Shown here: one piece after another, positions 1 through 7,800 of the stretch
Numbering within the stretch: position 1 is the first letter of the stretch
Layout: each line of letters opens with the position of its first letter
DNA from: Burkholderia gladioli
GTDB lineage: Bacteria > Pseudomonadota > Gammaproteobacteria > Burkholderiales > Burkholderiaceae
Length of the DNA: 15,337 bases
Direction: 5' to 3'
NCBI GenBank assembly: GCA_009914575.1
Contig: WNEB01000015.1
Span: 1 to 15,337, forward strand
Notes under the pieces: generated by a model
What the model was told of the DNA's origin: nothing
Database searches by the model: none
Seen by the model: the letters and a program-made list of their open reading frames with translations, nothing else
Translations under genes and position numbers: made by a program

Positions 1-126
1 ATGTCCTTGCGCATTTTCTTGTCAAAAATTAGGCAGTTACTCTGGAATCTGACTTGATAGGAGGCTGGCCCCGCGACCGTTGCGCGTAAACGTCAACGGA
101 TCTCGCTCGATTTATGCAACAACGCC
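1..126 (-). mobile_element. Terminal part of an IS5-family (IS903-like) insertion sequence, running off the left edge
   Basis: Read on the minus strand, positions 126 to 109 are GGCGTTGTTGCATAAATC. This matches the 18-bp terminal repeat of IS903 (GGCTTTGTTGAATAAATC, from memory) at 16 of 18 positions. The sequence inward of it (108 to 1) is less GC-rich than the rest of the window, contains no gene and leads to a minus-strand ATG at 14 that stays open to the edge for four codons (M-R-K-D). That ATG could be the start of the transposase, but too little is visible to say. IS903-group elements are about 1 kb with one DDE transposase and make 9-bp target duplications; the other end and duplication lie outside the window. 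The family call rests on the terminal repeat alone. The exact boundary near 126 is uncertain because a perfect hairpin (122-148) spans it. Confidence 0.55.
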
Positions 127-148
127 GCCGCGCGGGGCGCGGCGGCGT
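122..148. other. Perfect 12-bp GC hairpin spanning the presumed IS boundary
   Basis: Positions 122-133 and 137-148 are perfect reverse complements separated by a 3-nt GGG loop. On the minus strand the right arm is followed by TGTTGCAT, a poor U-tract, so terminator function is possible but not convincing. The first five bases of the left arm belong to the presumed IS terminal repeat. The perfect arm is therefore either coincidental or the result of insertion into a pre-existing palindrome. Confidence 0.5.
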
Positions 149-354
149 GATCGGACGGTTCGCCCGCGACCGGGCAGGGCGGCGAGCGTCGGCGATTGTA
201 GAGGATTTGCCGTTGCGACGCATCGATAAACGCACGATCGTTCGATTTTTATTCCGTTATTTCGACACGACCGCGCGCGCTCGCGGTCGGGCAGCGCGGG
301 CCGGCGCGGGGCGAACGAAGCAAGGGCGGGGGGCCGGGCGCGGGCGCCGGCTGC
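127..354. other. Gene-free region between scpA and the IS end
   Basis: This is very GC-rich non-coding sequence. Translations on either strand are arginine- and alanine-rich and resemble no protein. It holds the outer part of the 122-148 hairpin, a small inverted repeat (GCCCG at 162-166, CGGGC at 171-175) and a leftward -10-like box at 195-200. No T-rich terminator follows the scpA stop at 355. Confidence 0.6.
195..200 (-). promoter_or_regulatory. Possible leftward -10 box (TACAAT)
   Basis: On the minus strand this reads TACAAT, five of six matches to TATAAT, in a relatively AT-rich island downstream of scpA. No good -35 lies 16-18 bp upstream. If it is real it would fire leftward into the IS, and before the insertion it may have served whatever gene lay beyond. 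Weak evidence. Confidence 0.25.
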
Positions 355-1221
355 TCAGGCGGGCAGGTACGCGAGCCGCACGTAGATCGGCGCGAACGGC
401 TCGGGCTGGGTGATCTCGACGAGCGATTCGCGCGCGAGTTCGAGCATGGCGATGAAGTTGACCACCACCACGCGCACGCCGCGCGAGGTGTCGAACAGCT
501 CGGCGAACTCCATGAAGCGCACGTTCTGCAGCTGGCGCAGGATCAGGCTCATGTGCTCGCGCACCGAGAGTTCCTCGCGCGAAATCTTGTGATGCTGGAC
601 CAGCTTGGCGCGCTTGAGCACGTCGGCCCAGGCGGCGCGCAGGTCGTCCGAATTCACGTCGGGGAAGCGCGGCGCGATGCTCTGCTCGATGTACACATCG
701 GCGCGCAGGAAATCGCGGCCGAGCTGCGGCAACTGATCGAGCCGCTGCGAGGCCAGCTTCATCTGCGCGTACTCGAGCAGGCGGCGCACCAGTTCGGCGC
801 GCGGATCCTCGGCTTCCTCGCCGGTGTCGGCCTTCTTGACCGGCAGCAGCATGCGCGACTTGATCTCGATGAGCATCGCGGCCATCAGCAGATATTCGGC
901 GGCCAGTTCGAGATTCGTCTGGCGGATCTGGTCCACGTAGCCGAGATACTGCGCGGTGACCTCGGCCATCGGAATGTCGAGGACGTTGAAGTTCTGCTTG
1001 CGGATCAGGTACAACAGCAGGTCGAGCGGGCCTTCGAAGGTTTCGAGGAACACCTCGAGCGCATCGGGCGGGATGTAGAGATCCTGCGGCAGCTTGAAGA
1101 GCGGCTCGCCGTACAGACGTGCGAAGACCGCGATGCCGTCGACCGTGTCGGGCGTCGAATCGGCGCCGGCACGCGCGGCGAGCGCGTCTTCCGGCCGGGC
1201 GGCCTCGTCCGCGGCGCTCAC
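355..1221 (-). CDS. scpA: Segregation and condensation protein A (ScpA, kleisin subunit of SMC-ScpAB)
   Basis: The 288-residue product is the bacterial kleisin that bridges the neck of one SMC subunit and the head of the other; with ScpB it forms the condensin that organises and segregates the chromosome. The family signature FEGPLDLLL is at residues 62-70, followed by helices that include AAEYLLMAAMLIEIKSRMLL (about 107-126). The C-terminal 70 or so residues look like the winged-helix SMC-head domain. About 55 residues precede the conserved core. The start is GTG (1221-1219), only four bases after the DUF3460 stop and without a clear Shine-Dalgarno, which suggests translational coupling. No scpB is in the window. 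No panC follows, although I recall panC next to scpA in related genomes; an IS end lies about 230 bp beyond the stop instead. Confidence 0.93.
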   Translation of the reverse strand: MSAADEAARPEDALAARAGADSTPDTVDGIAVFARLYGEPLFKLPQDLYIPPDALEVFLETFEGPLDLLLYLIRKQNFNVLDIPMAEVTAQYLGYVDQIRQTNLELAAEYLLMAAMLIEIKSRMLLPVKKADTGEEAEDPRAELVRRLLEYAQMKLASQRLDQLPQLGRDFLRADVYIEQSIAPRFPDVNSDDLRAAWADVLKRAKLVQHHKISREELSVREHMSLILRQLQNVRFMEFAELFDTSRGVRVVVVNFIAMLELARESLVEITQPEPFAPIYVRLAYLPA

Positions 1222-1225
1222 GGGA

Positions 1226-1414
1226 TCAGAAGTTCTGGTAGTAGACGTAGGAAGTCTGCTTCACGCGCGACTGCTGCTGCTCCGAGCGTTCGTCGAGGTC
1301 GATCGGCTGCTTGTCCCACAGCAGCGCGCGGCCCTTGCGCTGTTCGTCTTCGAGCGCCGGCTTCTGTTGTTTGAGCTGGTTCAGAAATTGCGTGACGTCG
1401 GACTGATACGACAT
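1226..1414 (-). CDS. DUF3460 family small protein
   Basis: This gene encodes 62 residues, MSYQSDVTQFLNQLKQQKP and onward, ending VYYQNF. It matches my memory of the short DUF3460 family of betaproteobacteria, whose function is unknown. The protein is polar and rich in Gln and Lys (for example RSEQQQSRVKQ at about 43-53), with no signal peptide or membrane segment. The ATG at 1414 has a clear Shine-Dalgarno (AAGGA, minus strand, about 8 bases upstream), which is why this start was preferred over longer in-frame extensions. It is the first gene of a two-gene unit with scpA, separated by four bases, and a -10-like TAAAAT box lies about 65 bp upstream. The linkage suggests co-expression with scpA but does not show a shared function. 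Confidence 0.8.
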   Translation of the reverse strand: MSYQSDVTQFLNQLKQQKPALEDEQRKGRALLWDKQPIDLDERSEQQQSRVKQTSYVYYQNF

Positions 1415-1478
1415 GGTGGGTTCCTTTCTGAACGGGCCGGCTGCGCGTTCGCGGGCCGCCAGGGTTGGGGATGGCGGG

Positions 1479-1484
1479 ATTTTA
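1479..1484 (-). promoter_or_regulatory. Probable -10 box for the DUF3460-scpA unit
   Basis: On the minus strand the sequence reads GCGG-TAAAAT-CCCGCC, about 65 bp upstream of the DUF3460 ATG. The same TAAAAT hexamer precedes metG and dcd in this window. No convincing -35 is present at 16-18 bp, so the call rests on the -10 and its position. Confidence 0.4.
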
Positions 1485-1594
1485 CCGCATCGCGGGGAAC
1501 AGCCGGCGCCAATCCGCGTCGAATGCGCAGCTTGCCCGAACGTCTGCGCTTTTGAACATCTTTCAAGCTTTGCCCACAGGCGCGCCATGACGCT

Positions 1595-3505
1595 GTGGTC
1601 AAATGTGGGCTTTCATCCGATCTATCTTCGAGGGGGCGGTATTTGACAGGGCTGGCCATTCCACCAGACGAGCGTCGCGCCGGGTGCGCGGTCGCACGCG
1701 CTCGCACGGCCTTGCCGCCGTCCCCTTCGCGGTCGAACCGGCCGCCGCTGTTGCTGCTATTGCCGCTGCTGCCGCGCCTCGCCAGGCTCACGCTCGGCGG
1801 CTGCCTGGCCGCGGCGTTCGCGATGCCGGCCTGGGCCAAGTTCGAGGTGGACATCGACGCGCCGCGCTCGGTGCGCAGCCTGCTCAAGCAGCATCTCGAC
1901 CTGTCGCGCTTCGCCAAGCGCGACGACATCTCCGACGACCAGTTCGACTTCCTGATCACCGCGACGCCGCAACAGGTGCGCGACCTGACGGCCACGGCCG
2001 GCTACTTCTCGCCGGTGGTGTCGACCGACGTGCGCACGCGCAACGGCAAGCGCTCGGTGACGGTCAAGGTCGATCCGGGGCCGCAAACCGATGTATCGGG
2101 CGTCGACCTGCAGTTCCAGGGCCCGGTGGGCACCGAGGATCCGAAGCAGGAGACGGTCGCGCGGCTGGCGTTCTCGCTGCACGAGGGCGATCCGTTCACG
2201 CAGTCGGGCTGGGACGACGCGAAGAACGCGGCGCTGCGCCAACTGCAATCGCGCCGCTATCTCGGCGCGAAGATCCTCGCCTCGCAGGCGCGCATCGATC
2301 CGCGCACGCGCACGGCGAAACTGTCGGTCACGTACGAAAGCGGCCCGACCTTCACGATCGGCAAGCTCGACGTGTCGGGCGTGCGCCGCTACCCGGGGCA
2401 GATCGTCGACAACGTCAACCCGCTCGGCGTGGGCGAGATCTACGACGTGCAGCGCATCAACGAACTGCAGCGGCAGTTGCAGAACACGCCGTATTACGCG
2501 AGCGTCGCGATCGACGTCAGCGACGACACGTCGAAGCCGGACCAGACGCCGGTGCACGTGAAGGTCAGCGAGTACCCGTACAACAGCGTGCGCGGCGGGG
2601 AGGGCTACGCGACCGACACCGGCCCGCACGTGCAGGGCTCGTACACTTATCTCGACACGTTCGGTCGCGCCTGGCCGCTGCAGATCTCGGGGCGCATCGA
2701 CCAGATCCAGCAATACGGGCAGGTGCAGCTGTCGATGCCGCCGAGTCCCGGCGCCTGGACCAACAGCGTGCTGGCCTCGTACACCAACACCAACGTGTCG
2801 GACGTGCGGATCTACAGCGCGCGAGTGGGCGTGCAGCGCGCCAAGACCAGCCAGAACATCGATTACACGTACTCGATCACGTACTACCAGGACCGGCTCG
2901 ACCAGAACGCCGCCGGCCCGACCACCAGCCGCGCGCTGGTGCCGCAATGGTCGTGGACGCGCCGCAACGTCGACGATCCGCTGTTCCCGCGCTCGGGCAA
3001 CCTGATCCACGCCGAGGCCGGCTTCGCGATCAAGGGCGTGGCGACCGACCAGACGTTCATTCGCGGCTATGCGCGCGGCCAGCAATACCTGCCGATCGGC
3101 AAGCGCGATCTGGTGCTGTTCCGCGCCGAGCTGGGCGGGGTGTTCACGAGCGGCGGTTCGGTCGGCGTGCCGGCCTCGCTGCTGTTCCGCGCGGGCGGCT
3201 CGAACTCGGTGCGCGGCTACGGCTATCAGAGCATCGGCAACACGGTCGACGGCTCGGTGCTGCCGACCAAGTACCTGATGACCGGCACGACCGAATATCA
3301 GCACTGGTTCAACCACGATTGGGGCATGGCCACCTTCTACGACCTCGGCACCGCGACCGACGACTGGGGCGACAAGGTGTTCTATCAAGGCGTGGGCGTG
3401 GGGGGGCGCTGGCGCAGCCCCGTGGGGCCGGTCAACGTCGATCTGGCCTACGGCATCCGCAACCGCAGCGTGCGTCCGTACCTGACGCTCGGCATTGCAT
3501 TCTGA
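1595..3505 (+). CDS. tamA: TamA: Omp85-family outer-membrane subunit of the TAM complex
   Basis: TamA is an outer-membrane Omp85 protein that, with TamB, helps assemble autotransporters and other outer-membrane proteins and takes part in envelope lipid homeostasis. From the first ATG the ORF is 636 codons. A hydrophobic leucine-rich segment (about 51-80) ends in AMPAWA before KFEVDI, a likely signal-peptidase I site. Three POTRA-like repeats follow (about 83-165, 166-250, 252-327). A 16-strand-type barrel runs to the end and carries the Omp85 motif SVRGYGYQSIG (R at about 540). The chain ends in GIAF, with the terminal Phe typical of outer-membrane proteins. The start is uncertain. The ATG at 1595 lacks a Shine-Dalgarno and gives a very long leader. 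A TTG at 1643 follows a strong purine-rich site, and a TTG at 1712 would give the most normal leader. tamB begins 22 bp downstream, an operon arrangement. Confidence 0.92.
   Translation: MVKCGLSSDLSSRGRYLTGLAIPPDERRAGCAVARARTALPPSPSRSNRPPLLLLLPLLPRLARLTLGGCLAAAFAMPAWAKFEVDIDAPRSVRSLLKQHLDLSRFAKRDDISDDQFDFLITATPQQVRDLTATAGYFSPVVSTDVRTRNGKRSVTVKVDPGPQTDVSGVDLQFQGPVGTEDPKQETVARLAFSLHEGDPFTQSGWDDAKNAALRQLQSRRYLGAKILASQARIDPRTRTAKLSVTYESGPTFTIGKLDVSGVRRYPGQIVDNVNPLGVGEIYDVQRINELQRQLQNTPYYASVAIDVSDDTSKPDQTPVHVKVSEYPYNSVRGGEGYATDTGPHVQGSYTYLDTFGRAWPLQISGRIDQIQQYGQVQLSMPPSPGAWTNSVLASYTNTNVSDVRIYSARVGVQRAKTSQNIDYTYSITYYQDRLDQNAAGPTTSRALVPQWSWTRRNVDDPLFPRSGNLIHAEAGFAIKGVATDQTFIRGYARGQQYLPIGKRDLVLFRAELGGVFTSGGSVGVPASLLFRAGGSNSVRGYGYQSIGNTVDGSVLPTKYLMTGTTEYQHWFNHDWGMATFYDLGTATDDWGDKVFYQGVGVGGRWRSPVGPVNVDLAYGIRNRSVRPYLTLGIAF
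1629..1645 (+). promoter_or_regulatory. Strong Shine-Dalgarno before a TTG, alternative tamA start
   Basis: CGAGGGGGCGG at 1629-1639 is followed a few bases later by an in-frame TTG (1643-1645). This is the only good ribosome-binding site near the 5' end of tamA and argues for a 620-residue product from TTG. An upstream AT-rich stretch (about 1599-1628) could hold the promoter, but no convincing -35/-10 pair was found. Confidence 0.4.
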
Positions 3506-3527
3506 CCAGGGTTTTCCGGATTTCAGC

Positions 3528-6500
3528 ATGACGAAGGACGATTCCGCCGTACCGCCGACCGGCGCCACGCCGGGCGGCCCGCCACCGGGCGAGCCGCCGC
3601 AGCGGCCGTCGACCGAACCGCCCGCGCCGAACCGGCGCCGGGGCCGGCTCGGTCGCGCGCTTGCCTGGACGGTCGGCGTGCTGGTGCTGCTCGTGGCGTT
3701 GCTGGCCGGCGTGCTGGCCGCCGCGGTGCTGACCGAGCGCGGCACGAAGCTCGCCTGGAACATGGCGGTGGCCGTGCTGGGCGACCGGCTGGCCGGCACG
3801 CTCGAAGGTGGCTCGCTCGCGCACGGCGTGCGGATCGACCGGCTGGCCTGGCTTTCGCCGGGCGGTACGGGCACCGACGTGCGGATCGACCGCGTGGAAG
3901 CCCGCTGGGTGCTGACGCGCGCGCCGCTGCGCTTCACGCTCGATTACCTGCGGGCCGGCACGATCGACGTGAGCGTGGTGCCGTCGACGCCGAGCACGTC
4001 GCCCACGGTGCTGCCGCAGAACCTGAACCTGCCGCTGCAACTGGTGCTGCGCGAAGTGCGCTTCGATACGCTGCGCATCCACGAGGCCGGGTCCACGACC
4101 GAGTTGTCGCATTTCCTGCTGCATGGCGACAGCGACGGCCGCCGCCATGCGCTTGCGGTCGACCGGCTCGACACGCCGTTCGGCGCGGTCACGGCGAACG
4201 CGCGGCTCGACGGCCAGCGGCCGTTCGCGATCGAGGGCGCGGCCACCTATTCGGGCAAGGTGTCGAAGGAGCAGGTCGATGCGCACGCCACGCTGTCCGG
4301 CTCGCTGGAGGCGCTCGGCGTCGATCTCGACGCGTCGGGCATGAAGCTGGCCGGGCGCGCGCATATCGAGGCCGCGCCGTTCGGCGCGGTGCCGCTCACG
4401 CGCGCCACGCTGGCGTTCGATCACGTGAACCCGCGCGTGCTGGTTCTGAGCGCGCCCGAGGCCGATCTGAGCATTCGCGCCGATCTCGCCCCGGCCGGCG
4501 AGGCGGCGGGCGCGGACCACAGCGTGTCGGCGAAGGCGCTCGCGGCGATCATGGCGTCGGCGGCTTCGAGTGCCTCGGCGGCGTCGAGCAACGCGTCCGC
4601 ATCGGCCGCGGGCAGCGCCGCGCGGGCCGAACCCGCGTCTTCCCGAGCGCCCGCGCAAACGGCGGTCGCGCCGGCTTCGGCTGCCGCCGCCACGGCGAAC
4701 TCGCGCGCGCTGGTCGTGGTCGGCAAGCTGGCCGTCGTCAACGCGAAACCGGGCACGCTGGCCGAAGGCAAGCTGCCGCTGGTCGACATCCACGCGAACG
4801 TTCATCTCGACGCCCACGCGCAGCGCATCGACGATTTCGCGATGCGCCTGCTGCGCGACGGCAGCGTGACGGGCGGCGGCGCGCTCGCCGCGCCGCGCGG
4901 ACGCTTCGACCTGAACGTCGCCAACCTCGACCCGACGCTGTTCTCCACCGCGGTGCGACCGATGCGGCTCGGCGGTCCGGTCGCCGTGACGCTCGAAAAC
5001 GGTTCGCAGCATGCCACCGTCGATCTCAAGGATCCGAAGCTCGCGCTCGGCCTCAGCGCCGACGTCGAGACCGACGCCAGAGCCACCACCATCCGGCGCG
5101 CGCGCGTGTCGGCGGGCAAGGGCCGCGTCGATCTGAGCGGCGTGCTCAAGCACGACAAGGCGTCGAGCTACGACTTCAAGGCCGCGCTGGTCGATTTCAA
5201 TCCGCTGGCGTTTTCCACGCTGACGCCGGCCGCGAGCGGCGCGCCGGCGGCGAAGGGCGGCAAGCGCGCCGGCCGGTCGGTCGACGCGCGCGTGAACGGC
5301 ACGCTGACGGCCGCTGGCGCGCTCGCGCCGGCGCTGTCGAGCAAGGTGCAGTTCAAGCTCGGCGAGAGCGTCTACGACGGCGTGCCGATGACGGGGCAGG
5401 GCACGCTGCAGGTGGCCGGCACGCGCCTGCTGCCGAGCACGGCCGATCTGTCGGTGGCGGGCAACCGCGTCTCGCTGAACGGCAGCTTCGGCGCGCCCGG
5501 CGACCGCCTGCGCTTCGCGATCGGCGCGCCGCAGCTCGACCGTCTCGGCTTCGGCCTGCAAGGGCTGGTGTCGGCGCACGGCGAGCTGACCGGCAGCATC
5601 GCGCACCCGAACCTGGCCGCCGACTACCGCGCCACCGGCGTGGTGATCGGCAGCAACCGGATCGGCTCGGCCGAGGGCCGCGCCGAGATCCGCGACGGCG
5701 CGAACGGCGCGCTCGCGTTCAGCGTCGATGCGAACGATCTGGCGCTCGGCTCGCGCGACCTGAAATCGATCAAGGCCCGGCTCGACGGCACGCGCGCGAA
5801 ACACACGCTCGACGCCACCGCGCTCGGCAGCGCCGACGGCCGCGTCATCAACCTGCACGTGGCGGCGTCGGGCGGCCTGATCGAAGCCGGCGGCGCGAGC
5901 CGCTGGGACGGCACCGTCTCGCAGCTCGCGAACCGCGACACGCCGGCGCTGTCGCTCGACGCGCCGCTGACGGTCTCGGCCGGCGCGGGCCGCGTGGTGC
6001 TCGGCGCGAGCAAGCTGACGATCGAGGGCGCGGTGCTCGACCTGCGCAGCTTCGTGCTCGATCACGGCGCGCTACGCACGGCCGGCACGCTGACCAACCT
6101 GTCGATCGCGCGCGCGTTGCAGGTGCGCGAGTTCCTGACCGGCGAGCGCGCGCCGGTGCGCACCGATCTCGTGCTCGACGGCGATTGGGACCTGTCGCTC
6201 GCCAATACCGCCACCGGCCACGTCCAGATCCGCCGCCGGTCGGGCGACGTGACGATCGAGGCCGGGCGCGGCATTGCCTCGCTGGGCATCACCGATCTGA
6301 ACGCGCGCGCCGAATTCGGCGCCGGCAACCGGCTGAACGCCACGCTGCATGCGAAGGCGAGCCGCATCGGCACCGCCGACGCGACGCTCGGCATTCCGTT
6401 CGCGATGCACGACGGCACGATCGGCGTGGCCGAGAACGGGCCGCTGTCGGGCAACGTCGCGGTCGACATCCCCGCGTTGCGCACCTCGGGCGGGCTGCTC

Positions 6501-7784
6501 GGGCCGAGCTACCTGTTCGACGGCCGCGCCGCGCTGAAGCTGACGGTGGCCGGCACGCCGTCCCGGCCCGACCTGTCGGGCGAGCTGACTGGCGACAAGC
6601 TGTCGGTCACGGTGGTCGATCAGGGCGTGCAGCTGAAGGACGGCATCGTGCGCGTCAAGCTGACCGACAACCTCGTCGAGTTCCAGCAGGTCGAATTCCA
6701 CGGCGCCGACGGCACGCTGCGCGCGCTCGGCCAGGTGCGGCTTGACGGCAGCGCGCCCGACCTGAAGGCCAGCATCGTGGCCGACAAGCTCGAACTGCTC
6801 GCCTCGCCGGACCGCAAGCTGTCGCTGTCGGGCAGCGCCAGCATCAAGAACGACGGCCCGCGCGGCCAGCTCGCGATCGACGGCAAGTTCGGCGTCGATC
6901 AGGCGCTGTTCGATCTGCCCGAATCGTCGGCGCCGTCGCTGTCCGACGACGTCGTGATCGTGCGGCCCGACGGCACCGTGCCGGGCGAATCGCAGAACGC
7001 GGTCGGGCTGCCGAAGTCGGTCGCCGACAAGCCCGCGCCCGCGCTCGGCCCGCGCGCGAACATCGACATCGATCTCGGCAACCGCTTCCGCTTCAAGGGG
7101 CACGGCGCCGATCTCGGCCTGCGCGGCACCATCACCGTGATGAGCGCGCCCGGCATTCCGCTGCGCGCGGTCGGCAACGTGCGCGTGACCGAAGGCTCCA
7201 CCTACAGCACGTTCGGTCGCAAGCTGATGATCGAGAACGGCTTCTTCACGTTCAACGGGCCGATCTCGAACCCCGGCATCAACATCCTCGCGATGCGCCG
7301 CAATCAGGAGGTGGAGGCGGGCGTGCAGGTGACCGGCACCGTGCAGGCGCCCACCGCGAAGCTCGTGTCCGAGCCGAACGTGACCGACAACGAGAAGCTG
7401 TCGTGGCTGCTGTTCGGTCACGGCACCGATACCGGCAACAACCTCGGCCAGCAGAACACCATGACCACGGCGCTGGCGCTGCTCGGCAGCGCGAGCGGCA
7501 AGCGCATCGCGCAAACGGTGGGGCTCGACGAGTTCACGGTGGGCCGCAGCGACGTGGGCCTGACCGATCCGCAGGTGGTGCAGATCTCGAAGGCGATCAA
7601 CGAGCGTTTCGTGCTCGGTTACGAGCAGGGGCTGCAGTCGGCCAGCAACGCGTTCAAGGCGACGCTGAACCTGTCGCGGTTCTGGGCCGTGTCCGCGTAT
7701 GGCGGCACGTTCCAGGGCATCGACCTGAACTACACGCGCCGCTTCGACAAATGGTGGTGGGCGCGCGGCAAGAAAAAGCAGTAG
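3528..7784 (+). CDS. tamB: TamB: inner-membrane-anchored translocation/assembly module subunit (AsmA-like, DUF490)
   Basis: TamB spans the periplasm as a long beta-rich groove and partners TamA; the family is also implicated in phospholipid transport to the outer membrane. The 1418-residue product has a proline-rich cytoplasmic tail (1-36), a basic stretch (RRRGRLGR) and one membrane anchor (about 44-68). Long repetitive beta-rich sequence follows, and the DUF490/TamB domain forms the last 350 or so residues. Conserved elements near the end include IENGFFTFNGPISNPGINI, TGTVQAPTAKLVSEP and EKLSWLLFGHG. The length is typical of the family (E. coli TamB is about 1260). A 57-residue Ala/Ser-rich block (335-391) appears to be an inserted linker. 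The ATG at 3528 was chosen over a TTG at 3495 that would overlap tamA. The C terminus ends in a Trp- and Lys-rich tail (DKWWWARGKKKQ). Confidence 0.92.
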   Translation: MTKDDSAVPPTGATPGGPPPGEPPQRPSTEPPAPNRRRGRLGRALAWTVGVLVLLVALLAGVLAAAVLTERGTKLAWNMAVAVLGDRLAGTLEGGSLAHGVRIDRLAWLSPGGTGTDVRIDRVEARWVLTRAPLRFTLDYLRAGTIDVSVVPSTPSTSPTVLPQNLNLPLQLVLREVRFDTLRIHEAGSTTELSHFLLHGDSDGRRHALAVDRLDTPFGAVTANARLDGQRPFAIEGAATYSGKVSKEQVDAHATLSGSLEALGVDLDASGMKLAGRAHIEAAPFGAVPLTRATLAFDHVNPRVLVLSAPEADLSIRADLAPAGEAAGADHSVSAKALAAIMASAASSASAASSNASASAAGSAARAEPASSRAPAQTAVAPASAAAATANSRALVVVGKLAVVNAKPGTLAEGKLPLVDIHANVHLDAHAQRIDDFAMRLLRDGSVTGGGALAAPRGRFDLNVANLDPTLFSTAVRPMRLGGPVAVTLENGSQHATVDLKDPKLALGLSADVETDARATTIRRARVSAGKGRVDLSGVLKHDKASSYDFKAALVDFNPLAFSTLTPAASGAPAAKGGKRAGRSVDARVNGTLTAAGALAPALSSKVQFKLGESVYDGVPMTGQGTLQVAGTRLLPSTADLSVAGNRVSLNGSFGAPGDRLRFAIGAPQLDRLGFGLQGLVSAHGELTGSIAHPNLAADYRATGVVIGSNRIGSAEGRAEIRDGANGALAFSVDANDLALGSRDLKSIKARLDGTRAKHTLDATALGSADGRVINLHVAASGGLIEAGGASRWDGTVSQLANRDTPALSLDAPLTVSAGAGRVVLGASKLTIEGAVLDLRSFVLDHGALRTAGTLTNLSIARALQVREFLTGERAPVRTDLVLDGDWDLSLANTATGHVQIRRRSGDVTIEAGRGIASLGITDLNARAEFGAGNRLNATLHAKASRIGTADATLGIPFAMHDGTIGVAENGPLSGNVAVDIPALRTSGGLLGPSYLFDGRAALKLTVAGTPSRPDLSGELTGDKLSVTVVDQGVQLKDGIVRVKLTDNLVEFQQVEFHGADGTLRALGQVRLDGSAPDLKASIVADKLELLASPDRKLSLSGSASIKNDGPRGQLAIDGKFGVDQALFDLPESSAPSLSDDVVIVRPDGTVPGESQNAVGLPKSVADKPAPALGPRANIDIDLGNRFRFKGHGADLGLRGTITVMSAPGIPLRAVGNVRVTEGSTYSTFGRKLMIENGFFTFNGPISNPGINILAMRRNQEVEAGVQVTGTVQAPTAKLVSEPNVTDNEKLSWLLFGHGTDTGNNLGQQNTMTTALALLGSASGKRIAQTVGLDEFTVGRSDVGLTDPQVVQISKAINERFVLGYEQGLQSASNAFKATLNLSRFWAVSAYGGTFQGIDLNYTRRFDKWWWARGKKKQ

Positions 7785-7792
7785 CGCCCAAG

Positions 7793-7800
7793 AAAAAACC
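7793..7800. repeat. Left copy of the 8-bp flanking direct repeat of element 1
   Basis: AAAAAACC immediately abuts the left end of the repeat element at 7801. The identical octamer immediately abuts its right end at 8069-8076. Exact placement at both boundaries suggests a target-site duplication. The sequence is A-rich, which raises the odds of a chance match, but the terminator restored by excising one copy argues against chance. Confidence 0.6.

Noticed and set aside
20..25. Perfect TTGACA on the minus strand at the left edge
   Set aside because: The matching -10 would fall at or beyond the window edge, so the promoter cannot be assessed, and it is too close to the ATG at 14 to serve that codon.
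114..413. Plus-strand ORF through the GC-rich region after scpA
   Set aside because: Arg/Ala/Gly-only translation, no Shine-Dalgarno, and it overlaps the scpA 3' end antisense.
1787..1804. Possible lipobox LGGC in the TamA leader
   Set aside because: The Cys is followed by more hydrophobic residues and a good signal-peptidase I site (AMPAWA), and Omp85 barrels of this type are not normally lipoproteins.
1757..3937. Long minus-strand open frame opposite tamA and the start of tamB
   Set aside because: Its translation is Arg/Ala/His-rich with no domain, and it lies opposite clearly conserved TamA and TamB sequence. Long antisense frames are expected at this GC content.
3432..7514. Long minus-strand open frames opposite tamB (3432-6065 and 6072-7514)
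   Set aside because: Compositionally biased shadows of the tamB reading frame, with no recognisable protein or ribosome-binding site.
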